The position numbers and the translations under genes were made by a program. DNA of 41,308 nucleotides from Mycobacterium gordonae (GTDB lineage: Bacteria > Actinomycetota > Actinomycetes > Mycobacteriales > Mycobacteriaceae), in NCBI RefSeq assembly GCF_001417955.2, contig NZ_LKTM01000342.1, positions 1 to 41,308 of the forward strand, in the 5' to 3' direction. Under the pieces are notes generated by a model, which was given only the letters and a program-made list of their open reading frames with translations, had not been told where the DNA came from and ran no database searches. Position 1 is the first letter of the stretch; each line of letters begins with the position of its first letter. Positions 26,298-35,107 of the stretch are shown in pieces.

Positions 26298-26610
26298 CGA
26301 TCGCTCCTTTCCTTATCGCCGCCGCCAAAACGATTGCGGCACATACAGATTGCGCCCCACGTCGCTGCGCTCAGCTGACGGGATGAACGCTCTGAATCAG
26401 GTTGGGCCGCAACGTCGATCCAGACATACCCGACCCTGTTTCGCCGAAACACGTTCACGCACAACTGATCAGCCATGCCGGGAAATCAACTGCGGCCACC
26501 GCTGCAGCGGATCGCAACCGAACCGGTTGGCACCGGTCAGCGAAACTGACAGCGCCTTAATTGTACCAGTGCGTTAATTCCGGCTAACTGCGCCTCAGTA
26601 GCATGCTCCC
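26298..26610. other. Divergent intergenic region chaA / Ser-Thr kinase
   Basis: About 310 bp without a supported gene. It holds the chaA ribosome binding site, a pair of TTAATT direct repeats 17 bp apart (around 26555-26580) that could be a regulatory site, and the kinase -10 box. GC is lower than in the flanking genes. Confidence 0.5.
26599..26604 (+). promoter_or_regulatory. Putative -10 box of the kinase gene, leaderless
   Basis: TAGCAT ends 6 nt before ATG 26611, and there is no Shine-Dalgarno. Confidence 0.45.
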
Positions 26611-28113
26611 ATGCCGACCAGCGCAGACCGCGACCCCACGAGGGGCTTACAGGAGGGCGAGCTCTTCGCCGGCTACACGATCGTGCGACGGCTCGGTGCC
26701 GGTGGGATGGGCGAGGTGTACCTGGCGCAGCATCCACGGCTGCCCCGCCGGGACGCGTTGAAGATCCTGCCCGCGGAGTTCACCACGAACCAGGAGTTTC
26801 GTGCGCGGTTCAACCGCGAGGCCGAATTGGCCGGCAGCCTGTACAACGAACACATCGTCGGCATCCACGACCGTGGCGAGTACGAGGGCCAATTGTGGTT
26901 GTCGATGGACTACGTCGAAGGCACCGACGCCGCCCAGCTGCTGCGCGACCGGTATCCGTCCGGGATGCCATTGCCTGAGGTCGTGGACATCGTCACGGCC
27001 GTGGCGGAAGCGCTGGACTACGCGCACTCCCGCGGCTTGCTGCATCGCGACGTCAAACCGGCCAACATCCTGCTGGGCGAGGCTGCGCCGCGGCGGCGGA
27101 TCCTGCTCGCCGATTTCGGCATCGCCCGTGAACTCGGCGACGTCAGCGGCCTGACTGCGACCAACATGACGATGGGCACCACCGCCTACTGCCCACCGGA
27201 GCAGCTGCAGGCGTCCGATCTCGACGGTCGAGCCGATCAGTACGCCTTGGGTTGCACCGCGTACCAGCTGCTGACCGGCGGTGCCCCGTTCCAGAATTCC
27301 AACCCCGCGGTGGTGATCAGCCAACATCTGTCGGCACCGCCGCCGCTGCTGAGCGAGCGGCGCCCGGAACTCGCCTACCTCGATGGCGTCATCGCCCGGG
27401 CACTGGCGAAGGACCGGTCGGCGCGATTCGCGTCCTGCTCGGATTTTGCCGCCGCACTGGCCGCTCCGGTGGGCACGGCCGACGCTTCGGGCCCGACGAT
27501 CGCCGTGGAACGGGCGACCGAGGTGATCGCCGCAGCCACACCCGCCCCCAGCGGCCGTCGTCGTGGGGCGCTGATCGCCACGGTGGCGGCCGTTGTGCTG
27601 ATAGCGGTGGCCGCGGTCCTCGCGGTGGTGGTGATGCGCGGCCACTCGGGTGGGCAACAGTCTGCGGGTCCCTCGTCCTCGCCGGCCGGCATTGCGCCGA
27701 CGAACGGCAGCGCGGGCCTTCCAGCGCTCAAACTGACCACTCAGATCACCGATCAGGCCCACGTGCTGGGACCCGGCGAACGCGTCCTGATCGAGCGGGC
27801 CGTCAACAAGCTCTACGCCGGGCAAGGGACTCGGCTGTGGGTGGTCTACGTCAACGATTTCGGCGGCGTCAAACCTGCCAAATGGACCGAAAACGTGATC
27901 CGCAGCAATGGTTTCACCGACGCCGACGTCCTGCTGGGGATCACCACCGACCGACCGTCCTTCGTCTTCCACGTACCGGCGGCGGTCACCGTGGGTAGGC
28001 CCATCGACATCGAGCTGATCCGGCGGGATCGCATCAAACCGGACGTGGAGCGTCGCGAATGGACCAAGGCCGCTCTGGCGGCGGCGATCGGGCTCGACGT
28101 CCCGATCCGCTAG
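26611..28113 (+). CDS. Membrane Ser/Thr protein kinase with extracytoplasmic TPM domain
   Basis: This is a 500-residue protein. Residues 20-285 are a Hanks-type kinase: glycine loop GAGGMGEV (29-36), ATP lysine K51, HRDVKPAN with catalytic D147, and DFG (168-170). The activation loop is rich in Thr. Residues 318-343 form one membrane helix, and a Ser/Pro linker follows. Residues 375-465 look like a TPM domain (ITDQAHVLGPGE..., LWVVYVNDFGG, NVIRSNGFTDADVLLGI), a fold found in phosphatase-like and photosystem-repair proteins, here outside the membrane as the probable sensor. No Pkn gene sits here in M. tuberculosis, so this is an insertion between chaA and hisI. The 3' end overlaps hisI by sharing CTAG stops. 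Confidence 0.92.
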   Translation: MPTSADRDPTRGLQEGELFAGYTIVRRLGAGGMGEVYLAQHPRLPRRDALKILPAEFTTNQEFRARFNREAELAGSLYNEHIVGIHDRGEYEGQLWLSMDYVEGTDAAQLLRDRYPSGMPLPEVVDIVTAVAEALDYAHSRGLLHRDVKPANILLGEAAPRRRILLADFGIARELGDVSGLTATNMTMGTTAYCPPEQLQASDLDGRADQYALGCTAYQLLTGGAPFQNSNPAVVISQHLSAPPPLLSERRPELAYLDGVIARALAKDRSARFASCSDFAAALAAPVGTADASGPTIAVERATEVIAAATPAPSGRRRGALIATVAAVVLIAVAAVLAVVVMRGHSGGQQSAGPSSSPAGIAPTNGSAGLPALKLTTQITDQAHVLGPGERVLIERAVNKLYAGQGTRLWVVYVNDFGGVKPAKWTENVIRSNGFTDADVLLGITTDRPSFVFHVPAAVTVGRPIDIELIRRDRIKPDVERREWTKAALAAAIGLDVPIR

Positions 28114-28457
28114 TCCTCGGGCTCCAGCAGCTCCGCGGCATCGAAGCAGCTGTGGTCGCCCGTGTGGCAGGCTCCCCCTACCTGATCGACGGTCAGCAGC
28201 ACGGTGTCGCCGTCACAGTCCAGCCGCACCGAGTGCACGTACTGCGTGTGCCCCGAGGTCGCTCCTTTGACCCATTGCTCGTTCCGGGATCGGGAAAAGT
28301 AGGTGGCCTCACGGGTTTCCAGGGTGCGGGCCAGCGCGTCGTCGTCCATCCACGCGACCATCAGCACATCACCACTGCCGCGCTCCTGCACCACCGCGGT
28401 GAACAACCCGTCGGCGTTGCGCTTCAACCGGGCGGCGATGGCGGGGTCGAGGGTCAT
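28110..28457 (-). CDS. hisI: Phosphoribosyl-AMP cyclohydrolase
   Basis: HisI opens the adenine ring of PR-AMP, the third step of histidine synthesis. The protein has 115 residues, normal for a HisI without the HisE part. The zinc ligands are in GGACHTGDHSCF, and LMVAWMDDDALARTLETREATYFSRSR is the family core. It is the last gene of the operon, joined to hisF by ATGA. Its TAG and the kinase TAG share the palindrome CTAG. Confidence 0.97.
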   Translation of the reverse strand: MTLDPAIAARLKRNADGLFTAVVQERGSGDVLMVAWMDDDALARTLETREATYFSRSRNEQWVKGATSGHTQYVHSVRLDCDGDTVLLTVDQVGGACHTGDHSCFDAAELLEPED

Positions 28458-29260
28458 GCCGTGCCGATCCGCACAGTGATGTCCCGGGCGGCCATGGCGG
28501 CCTTGACCTGCCCGATCGTCAGCTCCCGGAAGTGAAACACGCTGGCCGCCAGCACCGCATCGGCTCCGGCGTCCACCGCGGGTGCGAAGTGCTCCACCGC
28601 TCCGGCACCGCCACTGGCGATCACCGGCACCGTCACCGCCGCACGCACGGCGCGCAGCATGGCCAGGTCGAACCCCGCCTTGGTGCCGTCGGCATCCATC
28701 GAGTTCAACAAAATCTCACCCACGCCCAACTCCGCACCGCGGGCGGCCCACTCGACGGCGTCGATGCCGGTGCCCTGCCGGCCGCCATGGGTGGTGACTT
28801 CCCAGCCCGACGGGGTCGGCGCCGAGCCCTCGGGCACGGTCCGCGCGTCGACCGACAACACGATGCACTGCGACCCGAATTGCCTTGCCATTTCTGCCAG
28901 GAGGTCGGGGCGGGCGATGGCTGCGGTGTTGACCGACACCTTGTCCGCCCCGGCGCGCAACAACGTGTCGACGTCGGCCACGGTGCGCACCCCGCCGCCC
29001 ACGGTGAGCGGGATGAACACCTGTTCGGCGGTGCGACGCACCACATCGAGCATGGTGGTCCGCCCGGAGGAGGACGCCGTCACGTCGAGAAACGTGAGCT
29101 CGTCAGCGCCCTCGGCGTCGTATGCCGCCGCCAGTTCGACGGGATCACCGGCATCCCTGAGGTTTTCGAAGTTGACACCCTTGACGACGCGGCCGTCGTC
29201 GACGTCCAGGCACGGAATCACCCGTACCGCCAGTCCGTCACCGGAGTGATGCTGCTGCAT
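28454..29260 (-). CDS. hisF: Imidazole glycerol phosphate synthase, cyclase subunit
   Basis: HisF joins with HisH; it uses ammonia from glutamine to turn PRFAR into imidazole glycerol phosphate and AICAR. The protein has 268 residues from ATG 29260 and is a half-barrel repeat. The catalytic aspartates are in IPCLDVDDGRVVKGVNF and LSVDARTVP, and the phosphate sites are in TVGGGVRT and IASGGAGAVEHF. The frame continues upstream through impA but that part is not HisF. Confidence 0.97.
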   Translation of the reverse strand: MQQHHSGDGLAVRVIPCLDVDDGRVVKGVNFENLRDAGDPVELAAAYDAEGADELTFLDVTASSSGRTTMLDVVRRTAEQVFIPLTVGGGVRTVADVDTLLRAGADKVSVNTAAIARPDLLAEMARQFGSQCIVLSVDARTVPEGSAPTPSGWEVTTHGGRQGTGIDAVEWAARGAELGVGEILLNSMDADGTKAGFDLAMLRAVRAAVTVPVIASGGAGAVEHFAPAVDAGADAVLAASVFHFRELTIGQVKAAMAARDITVRIGTA

Positions 29261-29261
29261 T

Positions 29262-30062
29262 TCAGTAATCCTCCGGTTGCCCGGTGCTGCGGAGGATCTC
29301 GAGAATCTCGCCGTGGACGCCGGGCGCGGCGGCGAGCGCGGACCGGGAGGCCGGGGTCCATTGCTCGCCGGCCAGGTCGGTGACGATGCCACCGGCGGCA
29401 CGCACCAACACCACTCCGGCGGCGTGGTCCCACACATGGCTACCGAAACTGATTGCACCGCCCAGGATTCCGTCGGCAACATAGGCAAGGTCGAGGCCGG
29501 TGGAACCGTGCATGCGCAATCGCGACGACAACCGGCTGAGGTTTTCCAGCACCGCGACCCGGTAGCGGCCCGGGAAACGGCCCCGGGAGTCGGCGCTGAA
29601 CGAGCCGGCGCCGACCAGCGCGTCGGCCAGCTCGGCGGTTGCCAACTTCGGCTGCGGCTCACCGTTTTTCATCAACGGACCACCCGCCACCGCGGTGTAA
29701 CGCTGACCGGTGAAGGGCAGCCAGGTCAGCCCGGCGACCGGTTCGCCGTCGCGCAGCAGTCCCAGCAGGATGCCCGCCATCGGCGACCCGGCGGCGTAGT
29801 TGAACGTGCCGTCGACCGGGTCCAGCACCCACACCCACGGCGAGCCGACGTCGGCGCCGCCGAATTCTTCGCCGTGGACCTCGATTCCGGTTTCGGCGAC
29901 CAGTGCATCGACGACCTGCCGTTCGATGGCCAGGTCGACTTCGGTGGCGAAGTCATTGCCCTTCTTGCGGACCGCCGAGTCGGCGCGGTGGCCGGCCAGG
30001 AACGGTTCGATTGCATCGTCGAGGATCCCCGATGCCTGTTGAACCAATGCATCCAAATCCAT
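29262..30062 (-). CDS. impA: Inositol monophosphatase family protein (ImpA/HisN type)
   Basis: This is a 266-residue phosphatase of the lithium-sensitive IMPase fold. Metal-site motifs are GEEFGG, WVLDPVDGTFNYAAGSP and SHVWDHAAGVVLVRAAGG. It sits inside the his operon, as Rv1604 does. That position suits histidinol-phosphate phosphatase (HisN) activity, which is the step otherwise missing from this operon since hisB here is dehydratase only. Rv1604 was named impA for inositol phosphate hydrolysis, so both roles are possible. It starts 5 bp after hisA ends. Confidence 0.9.
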   Translation of the reverse strand: MDLDALVQQASGILDDAIEPFLAGHRADSAVRKKGNDFATEVDLAIERQVVDALVAETGIEVHGEEFGGADVGSPWVWVLDPVDGTFNYAAGSPMAGILLGLLRDGEPVAGLTWLPFTGQRYTAVAGGPLMKNGEPQPKLATAELADALVGAGSFSADSRGRFPGRYRVAVLENLSRLSSRLRMHGSTGLDLAYVADGILGGAISFGSHVWDHAAGVVLVRAAGGIVTDLAGEQWTPASRSALAAAPGVHGEILEILRSTGQPEDY

Positions 30063-30067
30063 GGCGC

Positions 30068-30802
30068 CTACTCCCGCACCGCATCCAGCGCCTGTGGCAA
30101 CGTGAACCGGCCGGCATAGAGCGCCTTGCCCACGATCGCTCCCTCGATCCCGCGGTCGGTCAGCGTCGCGATGGCGCGAAGATCGTCCAGGCTGGACACG
30201 CCGCCGGAGGCGATCACCGGCGCGTCGGTGCGTTCGGCGACCCTGGCCAGCAGATCGAGGTTGGGCCCGGCCAGGGTGCCGTCCTTGGTGACGTCGGTGA
30301 CGACGTAGCGCGAACACCCCTCGGCGTTCAACCGGTCCAGCACCTCCCACAGGTCGCCGCCGTCGGTCTCCCACCCGCGGCCGCGCAATCGGTGTGCGCC
30401 ATCGACGATTTGGACGTCCAAACCCACGGCCACCTTGTCGCCGTGCTCGGCGATCGCCCGGGCACACCACTGCGGGTTCTCCAGCGCGGCGGTGCCCACG
30501 TTGACCCGGGCGCACCCGGTGGCCAGCGCGGCGGCCAGGGAGTCGTCGTCGCGGATGCCGCCGGACAGTTCCACCTGCACATCGAGTTTGCCCACCACTT
30601 CGGCCAGCAGTTCGCGGTTGGAACCGCGGCCGAAGGCGGCGTCGAGGTCGACCAGGTGGATCCAGTCGGTGCCGTCGCGCTGCCAACCCAGCGCGGCGTC
30701 CAGCGCTGAGCCGTACTCGGTTTCACTGCCGGCCTTGCCCTGGACCAGGCGCACGGCGCGGCCCTCGACGACGTCGACGGCCGGCAACAGAATCAGCGAC
30801 AT
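30068..30802 (-). CDS. priA: Bifunctional HisA/TrpF isomerase PriA
   Basis: In actinobacteria PriA isomerises both ProFAR (histidine) and PRA (tryptophan). The protein has 244 residues, a beta/alpha barrel. Residue numbers are one lower than in M. tuberculosis PriA: catalytic D10 (LLPAVDVVEG) and D174 (VTKDGTLAGPN), R142 and W144 in RGRGWETDGG, which switch the active site between substrates. All four are kept, so both activities are expected. This explains how the pathway works without a trpF beside trpE, trpC, trpB and trpA. It starts 2 bp after hisH ends. Confidence 0.95.
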   Translation of the reverse strand: MSLILLPAVDVVEGRAVRLVQGKAGSETEYGSALDAALGWQRDGTDWIHLVDLDAAFGRGSNRELLAEVVGKLDVQVELSGGIRDDDSLAAALATGCARVNVGTAALENPQWCARAIAEHGDKVAVGLDVQIVDGAHRLRGRGWETDGGDLWEVLDRLNAEGCSRYVVTDVTKDGTLAGPNLDLLARVAERTDAPVIASGGVSSLDDLRAIATLTDRGIEGAIVGKALYAGRFTLPQALDAVRE

Positions 30803-30804
30803 GG

Positions 30805-31437
30805 CTAGAGCCCCTCGACCCAGTTGTGCAGGATCGCGGCCCCGGCGTCGCCGCTCTTCTCCGGGTGGAACTGGGTGGCGGACAGCGGACCGTCCTCCAC
30901 CGCCGCCAGAAACGGCACCTGATGTGTCGCCCACGTCAACATCGCTTCGGGTGAACCTTCCCACCGCTGCGCGGCGTAGGAGTGTACGAAATAGAACCGG
31001 GTGTCGGCGCTCATGCCCCGGAAGAGCACACTGTCCGGCGCGGCGTTGACCACGTTCCACCCCATGTGCGGGATCACCGGCGCATCCAGCCGGGTCACCG
31101 CGCCGGGCCATTGGCCGCACCCCGTTGTCTCCACCCCGAATTCGACGCCACGGGCGAACAGGATCTGCATGCCCACGCAGACGCCGAGCACCGGGTGCCC
31201 GGCGGCGACCCGTTCCGCGATGATCCGCTCGCCGCCGATCTTGCGCAGGCCGGTCATGCACGCCTCGAAGGCGCCGACGCCGGGCACCACCAGTCCGTCT
31301 GCGGCCAGTGCCTTTTCGGCGTCCGCGGTGACGTCGACGTCAGCACCCACCCGCTCCAGCGCACGTTGCGCGGAGCGCAGGTTGCCGGAGCCGTAGTCCA
31401 ATACCACCACGGACTTTGGCCGGATAAGCGAAGTCAC
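30805..31437 (-). CDS. hisH: Imidazole glycerol phosphate synthase, glutamine amidotransferase subunit
   Basis: HisH frees ammonia from glutamine and channels it to HisF. It has 210 residues. The nucleophile C87 lies in VLGVCVGMQ, and the His-Glu pair in ATQFHPEKSG. LDYGSGNLRS and LVVPGVGAFEACM mark the N-terminal half. GTG 31437 overlaps the hisB TGA (GTGA). Confidence 0.97.
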   Translation of the reverse strand: MTSLIRPKSVVVLDYGSGNLRSAQRALERVGADVDVTADAEKALAADGLVVPGVGAFEACMTGLRKIGGERIIAERVAAGHPVLGVCVGMQILFARGVEFGVETTGCGQWPGAVTRLDAPVIPHMGWNVVNAAPDSVLFRGMSADTRFYFVHSYAAQRWEGSPEAMLTWATHQVPFLAAVEDGPLSATQFHPEKSGDAGAAILHNWVEGL

Positions 31438-32051
31438 AGAACACCTTTGGTGGACGGCACCCCGGACACGCGCGGGTCGGGCTCGACGGCCTGGCGCAGT
31501 GCGCGGGCCACGGCTTTGTACTGCGCCTCGGTGATGTGGTGCGGGTCGCGTCCGTACAGCACCCGCACATGCAGCGCGATGCGGGCGTTTGCGGCCAGCG
31601 ACTCGAAGACATGGCGATTGATGACGGTGTGATACGGCACCGAATTGCCGGCGATCGTGGTGTGCTGCAAGTGATCCGGTTCGCCGGTGTGCACGCAGTA
31701 GGGGCGCCCGGACACGTCGACGGCGGCATGTGCCAGCGTCTCGTCCATCGGGATGAACGCGTCGCCGAACCGCCGGATGCCCTTCTTGTCGCCAAGGGCC
31801 TGCCCCAGCGCGGTGCCCAGGGCGATCGCGGTGTCCTCGATCGTGTGATGCGCCTCGATCTCCACGTCGCCTTTGGTGCGCACCATCAGGTCGAAGCTCG
31901 CGTGCGAACCCAGTGCGGTGAGCATGTGGTCGTAGAAGGGCACGCCGGTATCGACGTCCACCTCGCCGGTGCCGTCGAGGTCGAGTTCGATCACGATGTC
32001 GGATTCTCGGGTGCGGCGTTCGATGCGCGCACGCCGGGCTTCGGTTGTCAC
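31434..32051 (-). CDS. hisB: Imidazoleglycerol-phosphate dehydratase
   Basis: HisB dehydrates imidazole glycerol phosphate to imidazole acetol phosphate. It has 205 residues with no phosphatase half. Manganese-binding histidines are in FYDHML, EAHHTIEDTAIALG, and NRHVFESLA. GTG 32051 overlaps the hisC TGA (GTGA). Confidence 0.97.
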   Translation of the reverse strand: MTTEARRARIERRTRESDIVIELDLDGTGEVDVDTGVPFYDHMLTALGSHASFDLMVRTKGDVEIEAHHTIEDTAIALGTALGQALGDKKGIRRFGDAFIPMDETLAHAAVDVSGRPYCVHTGEPDHLQHTTIAGNSVPYHTVINRHVFESLAANARIALHVRVLYGRDPHHITEAQYKAVARALRQAVEPDPRVSGVPSTKGVL

Positions 32052-33199
32052 TGTGCTCCTAAGTAACGGTCACGACCCGCGCCTACCGGGCTGGGGCTGG
32101 CTAGATCGGTGGTGGCGATCTCGGCGCTCACTTTCAAGAACGCGTCGTTCTCGTCGGCCATTCCGATGGTGGCGCGCAGATGGCCGGGAATACCGACGTC
32201 GCGGATCAGGACGCCCGCTTCCAGGTAATGCTGCCAGGCGGCCGCCGCGTCGGCGAATTCTCCGAACAGGACGAAGTTGGCGTCACTGGGAATGACCCGA
32301 AAACCCATGTTGGTCAATGCGGTTGACACCCGTTCCCGTTCGGCGATCAGGGTGGCGACGCTGCCCAGAGTGTCGTCGGCGTGCCGCAGGGCTGCCCGGG
32401 CCGCGGCCTGAGTGACCGAAGACAGGTGGTAGGGCAGCCGAACCAGCAGCATGGCGTCAACCAGGGCGGGAGTCGCGACCAGGTAACCCAATCGCCCGCC
32501 GGCGAAGGCGAATGCCTTGCTCATGGTGCGGGTGACGACGAGTTTCGCCGGGTATTCGTCGAGCAGCGTGATGGCACTGGGCTGCGACGAGAACTCGCCA
32601 TAAGCCTCGTCGACGATCAGGATGCCCGGGGTCACGTCAAGCAGCCTGCGCAGGTCGTCCAGCGAAATGCTCTGCCCCGAAGGGTTATTCGGGCTGGCGA
32701 TGAACACCACGTCGGGCCGGCGGTCCACCACGGCGGCGACGGCTTCGTCGATGTCCAGGCTGAAGTCCTCCGCACGGGCCGCTTCGAGCCATTCGGTGCG
32801 GGTGCCGTCGGAGATGATGGGGTGCATCGAATACGACGGGACGAAGCCGATGGCGCTGCGGCCCGGGCCGCCGAAAGCTTGCAGCAACTGCTGCAAGATC
32901 TCGTTGGAACCATTTGCAGCCCAGACACTTTCGACGCCTATCGGCGTGCCGGTCTGGACGCTGAGATAGGCGGCCAGATCGGCGCGCAGGGCCACCGCGT
33001 CGCGGTCGGGGTACCGGTGCAGATCGGCGGCCGCTTCGCGCACCGAGCGCACCACGTCGTCGATCAGCGCCTGGGTGGGCGGGTGCGGGTTCTCGTTGGT
33101 GTTCAGCCGCACCGGCACGTCCAATTGCGGAGCGCCGTAGGGAGACTTGCCACGCAGGTCGTCGCGCAGCGGCAGGTCGTCAAGTGTCGGTCGGGTCAC
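32048..33199 (-). CDS. hisC: Histidinol-phosphate aminotransferase
   Basis: The PLP enzyme transfers an amino group from glutamate to imidazole acetol phosphate. It has 383 residues. The PLP lysine is in VTRTMSKAFAFAGGRLGY; RLNTNENPHPP, ANGSNEILQ and FIASPNNPSG are typical of HisC. GTG 33199 overlaps the hisD TGA (GTGA). In M. tuberculosis the corresponding gene is called hisC1. Confidence 0.96.
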   Translation of the reverse strand: MTRPTLDDLPLRDDLRGKSPYGAPQLDVPVRLNTNENPHPPTQALIDDVVRSVREAAADLHRYPDRDAVALRADLAAYLSVQTGTPIGVESVWAANGSNEILQQLLQAFGGPGRSAIGFVPSYSMHPIISDGTRTEWLEAARAEDFSLDIDEAVAAVVDRRPDVVFIASPNNPSGQSISLDDLRRLLDVTPGILIVDEAYGEFSSQPSAITLLDEYPAKLVVTRTMSKAFAFAGGRLGYLVATPALVDAMLLVRLPYHLSSVTQAAARAALRHADDTLGSVATLIAERERVSTALTNMGFRVIPSDANFVLFGEFADAAAAWQHYLEAGVLIRDVGIPGHLRATIGMADENDAFLKVSAEIATTDLASPSPVGAGRDRYLGAQ

Positions 33200-34539
33200 C
33201 GCTCGAACCTCCGGCGGACCGCCTCACCGTGCGACGGCAGGTCCTCGGCCTTGGCCAGCGTGACGACGTGGCCCGACACGTCTTTGAGCGCGGCCTCGGT
33301 GTAGTCGACGACGTGGATGCCGCGCAGGAAGGTCTGTACCGACAGGCCGCTGGAGTGGCGCGCGCTGCCGGCGGTGGGCAGCACGTGGTTGGAGCCGGCG
33401 CAGTAGTCGCCCAGACTCACCGGTGCGTACGGTCCGACGAAAATGGCTCCGGCCGAACGGATCCGGGTAGCCACCTCCGCGGCATCGGCGGTCTGGATCT
33501 CCAGGTGTTCGGCGGCGTAGGCGTTGACCACCTTGATGGCGGCATCGAGGTCGTCGGTCAGGATGATCTTGGACTGGGGCCCCGACAGTGCGGTGGTCAC
33601 CCGCTCGCGGTGGACGGTGGTCTGCAGCTGGGCGGCGAGTTCGGTGTCGGTGGCGTCGGCCAGCTCGGGGCTGGGGGTAACCAGGACGCTGGCCGCCATC
33701 TCGTCGTGTTCGGCCTGGCTGATCAGGTCGGCCGCCACGTGTGCCGGGTCGGCGGTGTGGTCGGCGAGGATGGCGATCTCGGTAGGGCCGGCTTCGGCGT
33801 CGATGCCCACCTGGGAGCGGCACAGCCGTTTGGCCGCGGTGACGTAGATGTTGCCGGGTCCGGTGATCATGTCGACGGGGACGAGCTCTCCTCCGCCGGT
33901 GTCGGTGCCGCCGTAGGCGAGCAACGCGACGGCCTGAGCACCGCCTACCGCCCAGACTTCCTCGACGCCGAGCAGCTTGGCCGCGGCCAGGATGGTCGGA
34001 TGCGGCAGTCCCCCGAAGGCGGCCTGGGGCGGACTCGCGACCACCAGCGAGTCGACGCCGGCTGCCTGGGCCGGCACCACGTTCATCACCACGCTGGACG
34101 GGTAGACCGCGTTGCCGCCGGGCACGTACAGACCGACCCGTTCGACGGGGACCCAGCGTTCGGTGACGGTGGCTCCCGGGCCCAGCGTGGTGGTGGTGTC
34201 GGCACGGTGCTGATCGGCGTGCACGGCGCGGGTCCGGTCGATCATCACCTGCAGCGCGTCGCGTACGTCGTTGTCGAGTCCGACGACGGCAGCCTCGAGT
34301 GCGCTGTCGGGTACCCGCACGGCCGCGGGCCGGACACCGTCGAACTCCTCGCCGTAGTTCAGCGCGGCGACCGCCCCACGCTCGGCGACGGCCGCGACGA
34401 TCGGTCGCACCTTGGGCAGCACGGCCTCCACATCGACGCCGCCGCGCGGTAGTTCCGCCCGCAGGCGTGCAGCCGTCAACTCCACGCCCCGCAAGTCGAT
34501 CCGGGACAGTGGCGAAGGCGATGTGGTCACGTGGACCAT
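33196..34539 (-). CDS. hisD: Histidinol dehydrogenase, first gene of the his operon
   Basis: HisD oxidises histidinol to histidine in two NAD-dependent steps with a zinc ion. The protein has 447 residues from ATG 34539; GTG 34530 is also possible. Motifs include VERVGLYVPGGNAVYPSSVVMNV-type sequence, ITGPGNIYVTAAKRL, DAEAGPTEIAILAD, QAEHDEMAASVLVT and SLGDYCAGSNHVLPTAG, with the zinc and catalytic Gln/His/Glu residues inside them. The gene is divergent from the DUF385 gene across 63 bp, so no long leader or attenuator fits. Confidence 0.97.
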   Translation of the reverse strand: MVHVTTSPSPLSRIDLRGVELTAARLRAELPRGGVDVEAVLPKVRPIVAAVAERGAVAALNYGEEFDGVRPAAVRVPDSALEAAVVGLDNDVRDALQVMIDRTRAVHADQHRADTTTTLGPGATVTERWVPVERVGLYVPGGNAVYPSSVVMNVVPAQAAGVDSLVVASPPQAAFGGLPHPTILAAAKLLGVEEVWAVGGAQAVALLAYGGTDTGGGELVPVDMITGPGNIYVTAAKRLCRSQVGIDAEAGPTEIAILADHTADPAHVAADLISQAEHDEMAASVLVTPSPELADATDTELAAQLQTTVHRERVTTALSGPQSKIILTDDLDAAIKVVNAYAAEHLEIQTADAAEVATRIRSAGAIFVGPYAPVSLGDYCAGSNHVLPTAGSARHSSGLSVQTFLRGIHVVDYTEAALKDVSGHVVTLAKAEDLPSHGEAVRRRFER

Positions 34540-34573
34540 TGTCCCAGAGCAGCTCAAGTCGATATTCGACCGG

Positions 34574-34579
34574 TACAGT
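34574..34579 (+). promoter_or_regulatory. Putative -10 box of the DUF385 gene
   Basis: TACAGT matches TANNNT. It would give a short leader with AAGGAG at 34591-34596 before ATG 34603. Confidence 0.45.
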
Positions 34580-34602
34580 GCGCGGGTAAAAAGGAGCCAG
34601 CC

Positions 34603-35025
34603 ATGTCTGCAAGGGATCAACACCCCAACAACGCCCCCGGCGTCCCGATGATCTTCCCGGTGTGGTTCGAGAACATCCAGGTCAAGTACCTCAACCCGCT
34701 CCTCAAACCGATCGCCCGGTTCCTGCCCGGCACCGCCACCATCGAGCACCGCGGCCGCAAGTCCGGTAAGGCCTACAAGACGATCGTGACGACCTACCGC
34801 AAGGGCAACGTGCTCGCGATCGCCCTGGGCCACGGCAAGACCGACTGGGTGAAGAACGTGCTGGCCGCAGGCGACGCCGACGTGCACTACGCCCGCCAGA
34901 CCGTGCACATCACGAACGCGCGGATCCTGCCGGCGGGTACCGACGGACCGGAGGCCGAAGGCCTGCCCAAGATGGCAAAGGCCCAGTTGCGGCGGATGGC
35001 GGTCTTCGTCGGCGATATCGCCTGA
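34603..35025 (+). CDS. Deazaflavin (F420)-dependent nitroreductase-family protein (DUF385)
   Basis: This is a 140-residue protein of the split-barrel F420-binding family (DDN-like), corresponding to Rv1598c next to hisD. The family pattern is TIEHRGRKSGKAYKTIVTTYRKGNVLAIALGHGKTDWVKNVLA, in which the RGRKSGK loop binds the F420 phosphate tail. Such proteins reduce quinones or other substrates with F420H2, or act as F420-binding partners. The substrate is unknown. AAGGAG lies 6 nt before ATG 34603. The ORF upstream of that start is not supported. Confidence 0.93.
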   Translation: MSARDQHPNNAPGVPMIFPVWFENIQVKYLNPLLKPIARFLPGTATIEHRGRKSGKAYKTIVTTYRKGNVLAIALGHGKTDWVKNVLAAGDADVHYARQTVHITNARILPAGTDGPEAEGLPKMAKAQLRRMAVFVGDIA

Positions 35026-35107
35026 CCGCCGGGTGTGCGCTCACCGCTTTCGGGGTGCGGCCACCGAGGCAAACCCAGCCGGTTCGCCGCGGTAGCCGCA
35101 CACGCGA

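Noticed and set aside
34540..34602. His-leader attenuator before hisD
   Set aside because: The divergent gap is 63 bp and contains no run of His codons or alternative hairpins.
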